From Halorientalis marina (GTDB lineage Archaea > Halobacteriota > Halobacteria > Halobacteriales > Haloarculaceae), in the NCBI RefSeq assembly GCF_023028345.1, contig NZ_CP095487.1, forward strand, positions 1,426,001 through 1,490,000: a stretch of 64,000 nt of DNA, given 5' to 3'. Both the position numbers and the translations under genes were made by a program. This document shows positions 58,359 through 64,000 of this stretch, piece after piece (within the stretch, counting starts at the first letter, position 1; each line of letters begins with the position of its first letter). The notes under the pieces are model-generated. The model was not told the DNA's origin, made no database searches, and saw only the letters and a list, made by a program, of their open reading frames with translations.

Positions 58359-59546
58359 CTACAGGAGATGGTCGGCGATGATGTTCTTCTGAATCTCGCT
58401 CGTACCGTCGTAGATCTTCGTGATGCGGGCGTCGCGGTAGAAGCGCTCGACGGGGTGGTCCGAGACGTAGCCGGCGCCCCCGTGGACCTGGAGGGCCTCG
58501 TCGGTCACGTCCACAGCGTGTTCGGAGGCGAACAGTTTCGCCATGCTGGCGAGCCGTGTCGCACGCTCCGGGTCGCCGGCCTCGATGGCCGCACCCGCCC
58601 GGTAGGTCAGCGAGCGCGCGGCCTCGATCGCCGTCGCCATCTCGGCGAGCTTGTGCCGGATGGCCTGGAACTCGCCGATCTTGCGGTCGAACTGCTCGCG
58701 CTCGCCCGCGTACTCGACGGCGGCGTCGAGCGCCGCCTGTGCCACGCCGACGGCCTGTGCGCCCACGTCGGCCCGTGCGGGTGCGAAAAACTCCATGAGC
58801 TGGTAGAAGCCCTCGTGGAGGACGCCCACGACGTTCTCCTCGGGGACCCGGAGGTCGTCGAGGACGATCTCGGCCGTGTCCTGGGCCCTGATGCCGAGTT
58901 TGTTGTCGATCCGGGTCGCGTCGTACCCCTCGACGTCCGTCGGCGTCAGGAACGCGGAGATGCCGTCGTGGCCGCCCTCCGGCTTGGTACGGGCCATGAT
59001 GATCGCCACGTCAGCGACCGTCCCGTTCGTGATCCACATCTTCTGGCCGTTGATGACCCACTCGTCGCCGTCCTTCTCCGCGGCCGCGCTGCTCCGATCC
59101 GAGGCGCTTCCCGCCTCGCTTTTCTCCGCGCGGGTCTCCATGCCGGCGACGTTCGAGCCGTGAGCGGGTTCGGAGATGCCGGTACAGATGGGCGTCTCGC
59201 CGGCGGTAATCTTCGGGAGCCACTCCTCTTTCATCCACTCGTCGCCGTACTCCAGCAGCATCTCGGTCCCGAAGCGGGCCGCGGAGATCGAGCCGCCGAT
59301 ACCGGGGTCGGCCCGCCACAGTTCCTCCGTGACGAGCAGTTCCGAGACGGTGTCCATGCCCGCACCGCCGTAGGCCTCGGGGACCGCCGGCGCGACGAAG
59401 TCGAGGTCGGCCGCCTCCGAGAGCAGTTCGTGGGGGTAGCGCTCGTCGGCCTCGTACTCCTGGGCGACCGGCCTGATTTCGCTCTCGCCGAACTCCCGCA
59501 CGGCTTCGCGGATGGCCCGCTGTTCTGCCGAAAGCTGAAACGCCAT
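58359..59546 (-). CDS. Acyl-CoA dehydrogenase
   Basis: 395-residue flavin-dependent acyl-CoA dehydrogenase, first oxidation step of beta-oxidation, passing electrons to ETF. Family parts include SVAPAYGGAGMDTV-like PAVPEAYGGAGMDTVSELLV, CTGISEPAHGSNVAGMETRA, QKMWITNGTVADVAIIMART, DNKLGIRAQDTAEIVLDDL and VHGGAGYVSDHPVERFYRDA. The usual catalytic Glu position of medium/short-chain enzymes reads Asp (IYDGTSEIQ). Residues 141-156 (EKSEAGSASDRSSAAA) are an insert before EKDGDEWVING. It is followed downstream by the hydrolase-regulator pair and preceded by the ligase gene. Confidence 0.87.
   Translation of the reverse strand: MAFQLSAEQRAIREAVREFGESEIRPVAQEYEADERYPHELLSEAADLDFVAPAVPEAYGGAGMDTVSELLVTEELWRADPGIGGSISAARFGTEMLLEYGDEWMKEEWLPKITAGETPICTGISEPAHGSNVAGMETRAEKSEAGSASDRSSAAAEKDGDEWVINGQKMWITNGTVADVAIIMARTKPEGGHDGISAFLTPTDVEGYDATRIDNKLGIRAQDTAEIVLDDLRVPEENVVGVLHEGFYQLMEFFAPARADVGAQAVGVAQAALDAAVEYAGEREQFDRKIGEFQAIRHKLAEMATAIEAARSLTYRAGAAIEAGDPERATRLASMAKLFASEHAVDVTDEALQVHGGAGYVSDHPVERFYRDARITKIYDGTSEIQKNIIADHLL
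59079..59126 (-). repeat. Hairpin-containing insert in the acyl-CoA dehydrogenase gene
   Basis: The 48 bases encode 16 residues between METRA and EKDGDEW; removing them would restore METRAEKDGDEW, a normal acyl-CoA dehydrogenase run. The DNA includes a perfect hairpin with 7-base arms, cgaggcg (59100-59106) and cgcctcg (59112-59118), around a 5-base loop. Confidence 0.6.
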
Positions 59547-59591
59547 GCACTCCCTTGGCCCGCCAGGGAAAAAAGATTCGGGCGCGCTACG

Positions 59592-61208
59592 TCACTCCGC
59601 TTCTTCGCCGCGCAGCTCGAACTTCTGGACTTTCCCGGTGGTCGTGCGGGGCAGTTCCTCGACGAACTCGACCTCGCGGGGGTGTTTGTACTCGGCCATG
59701 TTCTCCAGGCAGTACTCCTTGATCTCCTCGGGGGTCACGTCCGCGTCCGGCCTCGGAACAATAAAGGCCTTGACCGTCTCGCCGCGGCGCTCGTCCGGAA
59801 CGCCGACGACGGCGGCGTCGGCGACGCCCTCGTGCTCGAAGAGGAGTTCCTCGACCTCGCGGGGGTAGACGTTGTACCCGCCGGTGACGATCATGTGTTT
59901 CTCCCGGTCGATGACGTAGAAGAAGTCGTCCTCGTCCCAGTAGCCCAGGTCCTCGGTGTGGAACCAGGTCTTTCCGGAAGCGGTTCCCGCTTCCGACGTC
60001 CCACTCGCTTCGCTCGCGGGACTCCCGTCGGCCTCGGTGAACGCTTCCTCGTTCGCCCCCGGACGGTCGTGGTAGCCCTTCATGACGTTCGGGCCGGAGA
60101 CGACGATCTCGCCGACGATCTCGTCGAGGTCGTACTCGCCCTCGTCGATGGGGCCTTCCTCGACGCGGGGAACTTCCTCGAAGTCCTCGTCGACGACCTT
60201 GGCGTCGACGCCGGGGATCGGCTGGCCGATCGAACCCTTCCGGCGCGCGTCGGGGCGGTTGGCGTGGGTGATCGGGCTGGTCTCGGTGAGGCCGTACCCC
60301 TCGTTGAGCTGGACGCCGAACAGCTCCTCGAAGCGGTTGATGACCTCGACCGGGCAGCTGCTCCCGCCGGAGTTGACGAAGCGCAGGCTGGAGAGGTCGT
60401 ACTCGTCGGCACCGGGCGTGTTGACGATGTCGTTGTACATCGCGGGCACGCCGTGCATGATGGTCAGCTCCTCGGACTGGATCAGGCCGAGGGCCGTCTC
60501 CGCGTCCCACTCGGGCAGGGGGTAGTAGGTCGAGCCGTTGTACAGCCCCGCGTTCATCACGACCGTCATGCCGTAGATGTGGAACAGGGGGAGCACGCCC
60601 AGCAGGCGGTCCTCGGGCCCGTAGTCCTCTTCGAGGATGTCGCCCGCGTGGCGGGTCATCCAGCCCAGGTTCCCGTGGGTCAGGAGGACGCCCTTCGGCG
60701 TGCCCGTCGTCCCGCTGGTGTAGGGCTGGGCGGCCACGTCCTCGTCGTCACGCTCGACGTACCCGTCGAAGGAGTCCGCGGCCAGGAACTCGTCGAACGG
60801 CGTCGCGCCCTCGGCGTCACCGTTGACGCTGACGATGGTCTCGACAGACGTCTCGTCCTGGACGCCCGTGACGAACGGGACGAGGTCGGAGAGCGCGATG
60901 ACCGCCGTCGCGCCGCTGTCTTCCAGCATGTGGCCGATCTCGCGGGCCTTGTACTGCGGGTTCATCGGGACGACGGCGGCCCCGGCTCGCAGGACGCCGT
61001 AGTACGATGTCACGAACTGGGGCAGGTTCGGCAGGTAGACCCCGACGCGATCCCCGGGCTCGACGCCCGCGTCGGCGAGCGCCTGCGCGAGCTGCCCCGT
61101 CCGGTGCCAGAACCCCTCGTAGGATACCTCGTGGTCCTGGAACTTGATCGCCGTCTGCTCCGGGTAGCTCTCTACCGTCTCCGCGACGTCTCTGACGAGG
61201 TTCGTCAT
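59592..61208 (-). CDS. fadD: AMP-forming long-chain acyl-CoA synthetase
   Basis: 538-residue ANL ligase, activating a fatty or related acid for the neighbouring beta-oxidation genes. Motifs: AAQPYTSGTTGTPKGVLLT, GYGLTETSPITHAN, WFHTEDLGYWDEDDFFYVID and the A10 lysine motif RTTTGKVQKFELR. The region just before WFHTEDL carries a Ser/Ala/Glu-rich insert (SPASEASGTSEAGTASG). The start at 61208 (MTNLVRD) is chosen; an alternative Met is four codons upstream. First gene of the ligase-dehydrogenase unit, behind the transporter genes in the same direction. The substrate is inferred from context. Confidence 0.87.
   Translation of the reverse strand: MTNLVRDVAETVESYPEQTAIKFQDHEVSYEGFWHRTGQLAQALADAGVEPGDRVGVYLPNLPQFVTSYYGVLRAGAAVVPMNPQYKAREIGHMLEDSGATAVIALSDLVPFVTGVQDETSVETIVSVNGDAEGATPFDEFLAADSFDGYVERDDEDVAAQPYTSGTTGTPKGVLLTHGNLGWMTRHAGDILEEDYGPEDRLLGVLPLFHIYGMTVVMNAGLYNGSTYYPLPEWDAETALGLIQSEELTIMHGVPAMYNDIVNTPGADEYDLSSLRFVNSGGSSCPVEVINRFEELFGVQLNEGYGLTETSPITHANRPDARRKGSIGQPIPGVDAKVVDEDFEEVPRVEEGPIDEGEYDLDEIVGEIVVSGPNVMKGYHDRPGANEEAFTEADGSPASEASGTSEAGTASGKTWFHTEDLGYWDEDDFFYVIDREKHMIVTGGYNVYPREVEELLFEHEGVADAAVVGVPDERRGETVKAFIVPRPDADVTPEEIKEYCLENMAEYKHPREVEFVEELPRTTTGKVQKFELRGEEAE
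59975..60026 (-). repeat. Hairpin-containing insert in the acyl-CoA ligase gene
   Basis: A perfect hairpin with 9-base arms cggaagcgg (59975-59983) and ccgcttccg (59987-59995) and a 3-base loop is followed by gtccc (59999-60003) pairing with gggac (60018-60022) around a ctcgcttcgctcg-like core. The stretch encodes the Ser/Glu/Ala/Gly-rich insert of the ligase without breaking the frame. Confidence 0.6.
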
Positions 61209-61327
61209 CACCTGCCACAATGGACGACCCCGTTAAAATAGTTGTTTTTGAATCGTCCAGCGTTTCCGAAAAACGTGTGGATAGTTAACAGTGGTACGAA
61301 CGCGAGGGAAGAGGTTAACGTCGGTCG

Positions 61328-62071
61328 CTACCCGCCGAGATACGACTCGCGGATGTAGTCGTCGTTTCTGATCTCCTCGGGCGGTCCCTGGCGGACGAAC
61401 TCGCCGTTCTCCAGGAGATTGATGCGGTCCGCGTGTTTCAGCGCGAAGGTGACGTTCTGCTCACAGAGCAGGATCGTCACGCCCGCGTCCTGAATCGCCT
61501 GAATCCCCTCACTGATGTCCTCGAGGATGACCGGCGCGAGGCCGAGCGTGGGCTCGTCGAGCACGAGGAAGTCGGGGTCGCTCATCAGCGACCGTCCGAT
61601 GGCGAGCATCTGCTGTTCCCCGCCGCTCATCGTGTTCGCCTCCTGGTCGCGGCGTTCCTCGAGCCGCGGGAACAGGTCGTAGACGAACGACTTTCGCTCC
61701 TTGACGTCGCCACGGCGATACGACCCCAGGTCGAGGTTGTCGTCGACGCTCATGAACCCGAAGAGATCACGGGATTCAGTGCAGTGGATCAGGCCGTCCT
61801 CGACCAGATCCTCCGGGATTCGGTCGCTGACGGTCTGACCGCGGTACTCGACGCGGCCGTCGTACTCCTTGAACCCCGAGATGGTGTTCGCCAGCGTCGA
61901 CTTTCCGGCGCCGTTCGGGCCGATAACCGAGACGATCTCGCCCTCGTCGACGGTCAGGTCGACGCCCCGAAGCGCCTGGACTTTCCCGTAGTTGACACGC
62001 AGGTCCGACACGGAAAGCACCGGCGTCCCGGACGTGCCGGTCGCCGCTGCCGATCCGCTCTCGGAGCTCAC
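61328..62071 (-). CDS. livF: Branched-chain amino acid/amide ABC transporter ATP-binding protein (LivF type)
   Basis: 247-residue ABC ATPase. Walker A is GPNGAGKSTLAN, the signature is TMSGGEQQMLAIG, Walker B is DFLVLDEPTLGLAP. The late ILLCEQNVTFALKHADRINL is typical of LivF. With LivG it energises the LivH/LivM permease. Last gene of the transporter unit and overlaps livG by four bases. The operon stands next to acyl-CoA degradation genes, so the imported compound may be a branched or aromatic acid rather than an amino acid. Confidence 0.92.
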   Translation of the reverse strand: MSSESGSAAATGTSGTPVLSVSDLRVNYGKVQALRGVDLTVDEGEIVSVIGPNGAGKSTLANTISGFKEYDGRVEYRGQTVSDRIPEDLVEDGLIHCTESRDLFGFMSVDDNLDLGSYRRGDVKERKSFVYDLFPRLEERRDQEANTMSGGEQQMLAIGRSLMSDPDFLVLDEPTLGLAPVILEDISEGIQAIQDAGVTILLCEQNVTFALKHADRINLLENGEFVRQGPPEEIRNDDYIRESYLGG

Positions 62072-62871
62072 AGCTCGTCACCTCCGAGGTACGCTTCCTG
62101 CACGACGGGGTCGTTCTTGATGTCCTCCGGCGGCCCCGCCGCGATCATCGACCCGAACTGGATGACGATTGCCCGGTCGATGAGCGAGAGCAGGCCGCGC
62201 ATGTTGTGGTCGACGACGACGAGGGTCAGCCCCTCGTCGCGCAGTTCCAGCAGGAGGTCCGAGACGCTCTCGACCTCCGGCCCCGAGAGACCGGCGAACG
62301 GCTCGTCGACCAGCAGCATATCGGGGTCGGTCGCCAGCGCCCGCCCGAGCTCCAGCCGGAGCAACCCGGCGTGGGGCAGTTCGTCGGGGAGCATGTGCTT
62401 GCGATCGCCGAGACCGACGCGCTCGCAGATCTGCTCCGCCTTGCGCTGGGTTTCGCCGCTCAGCCCCTGCATCGAGAACATCTTGTCGGGCATGAGCGCC
62501 AGTGCAACGTTTTTCACTACCGTTCGGTCCTCGAGTGGGCGGAACTCCTGGAACGTCCGGGCCAGTCCTTTCTTGACCATCCCGTAGGCCGTGGAGCCGG
62601 TCACGTCCTTGCCCTTGTAGTAGACCGTTCCCTCTGTCGGAGGAAACCGGCCGGTCACGCAGTTGAACGTCGTCGACTTGCCGGCTCCGTTGGGACCGAT
62701 GAAGCCCAGGATTTCCTCCTCCTGGACGGCAAAGGAGAGGTCGTCGACTGCCGTGAGGCCGCCGAACCGCTTGGTCACGCTGTCGAGGACGAGCATCCCG
62801 TCCTCGGGCCCGAACTCCGTCTGACGCCCCTCGAGACTCTCGCTTTTGTTGTCTTCCATTTCAGCGCTCAT
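62068..62871 (-). CDS. livG: Branched-chain amino acid/amide ABC transporter ATP-binding protein (LivG type)
   Basis: 267-residue ABC ATPase. Walker A GPNGAGKSTTFNCVTG, the LivG-type insertion around GLARTFQEFRPLEDRTV, Walker B DPDMLLVDEPFAGLSG and VVDHNMRGLLSLIDRAIVI are present. The canonical LSGGQ signature is replaced by LPHAGLLRLELGRAL, which is common in LivG-like subunits but degenerate here. The start at 62871 gives an 11-base overlap with livM; Met at 62859 would start just after the livM stop, and a longer upstream extension is unlikely. Confidence 0.88.
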   Translation of the reverse strand: MSAEMEDNKSESLEGRQTEFGPEDGMLVLDSVTKRFGGLTAVDDLSFAVQEEEILGFIGPNGAGKSTTFNCVTGRFPPTEGTVYYKGKDVTGSTAYGMVKKGLARTFQEFRPLEDRTVVKNVALALMPDKMFSMQGLSGETQRKAEQICERVGLGDRKHMLPDELPHAGLLRLELGRALATDPDMLLVDEPFAGLSGPEVESVSDLLLELRDEGLTLVVVDHNMRGLLSLIDRAIVIQFGSMIAAGPPEDIKNDPVVQEAYLGGDEL

Positions 62872-63958
62872 CGTCGTCACCTCCGAGGATATCGCGCAGT
62901 TCCTCGGTGTAGTTCTCGTAGACCTGTTCCGCCGGCGTCTTCGTCCGCTCGCCACCGTCCGCGGCGACCTCCGGCGTGTCGAATCCGGCCCGTTCCAGAA
63001 CCTTCCTGCCGATGCCGATCGCCCACCGGACGATACCGCCCGGGAGGGTAAAGAGGAGGATCAGCGTGATCACCGCGAAGATCAGGAAGTCCATGTCCGA
63101 GACCGGCGTGTTGAACAGCGGCACTTCGGCGTTGATGCCGGTCAACTGCTCGCGGATCAAGATCAGAGCCACGCCGCCGATGGCCGCGCCGACGATGGTC
63201 CCCATGCCGCCGAGGATGGCGGCGATGATGACCTCGACGTTGACGGTGATCGAGAGCAGTGTCGTCGGGCTTGCGTTCCCGCTGGGCGTGAAGACGATCA
63301 GCGAGCCCGCGAGTCCGCCGATGGCCGCGCTCAGCACGAACGCCATGATCTTGAACTTCGCCGGGTTGAGTCCGACCGACGCGACCGTGTCCTCGTCCTC
63401 GCGGATCGCCGTGAAGATCGACCCGGCGTCGGTGCGGGTGATGATCAACAGGACGATCAGGACGAAGACGAACAGCCCGAAGGCGATGTAGTAGAACATC
63501 ATCTCGTCGCCGAACGTCTGGAGCCCCAACAGGGCGTCCGTGCCGGACAGTCCCTGTTCGCCGTTGAAGATGTCGCTCCGGTAGATGAAGATCTGGACGA
63601 GGATCAGCGGCGCCACGAGCGTCACCAGCGACAGGTACGGCCCTCTGAGCCGCAGGGCCGGCACGCCGATGATGATGCCGGCGACGGCTGCCATGAGGAC
63701 GCCGAACGGAACGGCCGTGATCGGATCGAGCCCGTGGCCGAGGTTCAGCAGCGCCGCGGTGTAGCCGCCGACGCCGAAAAACACCCCGTGTCCGAAACTG
63801 ATCTGGCCGGTGTAGCCCGAGACGACGTCCCAGCTCATCGCGTAGACGCCGAAGAAGTAGGCCGTCGCGAACATCAGGGCCATCGTCGCGTCGATGACCA
63901 TCGGCAGGGCCGCGAGCCCGACGAGGCCCACGAGCCCGAGCTTGTACCGCAGACTCAT
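62861..63958 (-). CDS. livM: Branched-chain amino acid/amide ABC transporter permease (LivM type)
   Basis: Integral membrane permease, 365 residues from MSLRYKLGLVGLVGLAALPM, with about nine hydrophobic helices and the family signature GYTGQISFGHGVFFGVGGYT (residues 45-65) and GGMGTIVGAAIGGVALILI. The C-terminal tail is acidic. Its partner permease (livH) and the solute-binding protein gene should lie beyond the right edge. The reading frame stays open to base 64000, so the true start could be further upstream. It forms one operon with livG and livF. Confidence 0.85.
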   Translation of the reverse strand: MSLRYKLGLVGLVGLAALPMVIDATMALMFATAYFFGVYAMSWDVVSGYTGQISFGHGVFFGVGGYTAALLNLGHGLDPITAVPFGVLMAAVAGIIIGVPALRLRGPYLSLVTLVAPLILVQIFIYRSDIFNGEQGLSGTDALLGLQTFGDEMMFYYIAFGLFVFVLIVLLIITRTDAGSIFTAIREDEDTVASVGLNPAKFKIMAFVLSAAIGGLAGSLIVFTPSGNASPTTLLSITVNVEVIIAAILGGMGTIVGAAIGGVALILIREQLTGINAEVPLFNTPVSDMDFLIFAVITLILLFTLPGGIVRWAIGIGRKVLERAGFDTPEVAADGGERTKTPAEQVYENYTEELRDILGGDDDER

Positions 63959-64000
63959 CTCGACGGGGTTCAGCCGCCCGAGCAACCGTCGACTTCGACT

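Noticed and set aside
58305-61241. Plus-strand open frame of 978 codons opposite the acyl-CoA dehydrogenase and ligase genes
   Set aside because: Same GC-shadow behaviour; both opposite-strand genes have full family motifs.

Overview
The window is about 64 kb of high-GC DNA from a haloarchaeon (class Halobacteria). The evidence is: very acidic predicted proteins; a TFIIB-type transcription factor; halocyanin; HalOD1, UPF0058 and Bat-like HTH proteins; Tat-type lipoprotein signals; a PGF-CTERM-like surface protein; a complete-looking menaquinone pathway; and many genes whose start codon lies about 25-30 bases after a TATA-like box, as expected for leaderless archaeal transcripts. The gene set fits a member of the Haloarculaceae or a relative, but I cannot fix the genus from sequence alone. 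No rRNA, tRNA, CRISPR array, transposase or integrase was recognised.

Layout. 1-4.5 kb: end of a 2-oxoacid:ferredoxin oxidoreductase beta gene, an Lrp-type regulator, a DUF7344-like HTH protein, a TrkA-N/DHH protein and a CBS-ParB (SerK-like) protein. 4.5-9.3 kb: acyl-CoA metabolism (thioesterase, acyl-CoA ligase, crotonase, methylmalonyl-CoA mutase large subunit). 9.3-12.5 kb: small membrane protein, GNAT acetyltransferase and a 7TM-PAS histidine kinase in a visibly AT-richer patch. 12.5-17.3 kb: a 28-residue membrane microprotein, a small protein translationally coupled to a radical SAM/SPASM enzyme (AhbC/AhbD/NirJ-like), a renalase-like flavoprotein and a formate dehydrogenase catalytic subunit. 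17.3-31.9 kb: MrfA-like helicase, Bat-like regulator, an R2lox-like di-metal protein, two universal stress proteins, haloalkane dehalogenase-like hydrolase, SCO1-like copper chaperone, two sibling membrane proteins with an HTH protein, PHP phosphoesterase plus asparagine-synthase-like protein, halocyanin, TFB, GatC-GatA and a lone HalOD1 protein. 32-35.4 kb: photolyase and small genes.

35.4-44.4 kb is the menaquinone locus: menE-menC-menA, then menB, a DnaJ membrane protein, and menD-menF. Together these cover chorismate to demethylmenaquinone except the SHCHC synthase, the DHNA-CoA thioesterase and the final methyltransferase. 44.5-48 kb holds a sulfite-oxidase-fold protein, an RHH protein, UPF0058, and an MtnA-type isomerase divergent from a PfkB sugar kinase. 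A VanZ-like protein and a class II aldolase follow (to 49.4 kb). Isomerase, kinase and aldolase together suggest a salvage route from deoxy- or methylthio-ribose phosphates to DHAP.

49.4-64 kb: a surface glycoprotein-like gene and then a large acyl-CoA degradation block. It contains thiolase, DUF35 Zn-ribbon, a 3-ketoacyl-synthase-fold protein without its catalytic Cys, a HAD-crotonase fusion, hotdog thioesterase, MaoC hydratase, regulator, alpha/beta hydrolase, acyl-CoA dehydrogenase, acyl-CoA ligase and a LivF-LivG-LivM type ABC transporter. It probably serves uptake and beta-oxidation of a branched or hydrophobic acid.

Structures beyond the genes: short hairpin-forming inserts inside three coding genes (helicase, acyl-CoA dehydrogenase, acyl-CoA ligase), and a strikingly nested palindrome in the menB-menA gap.
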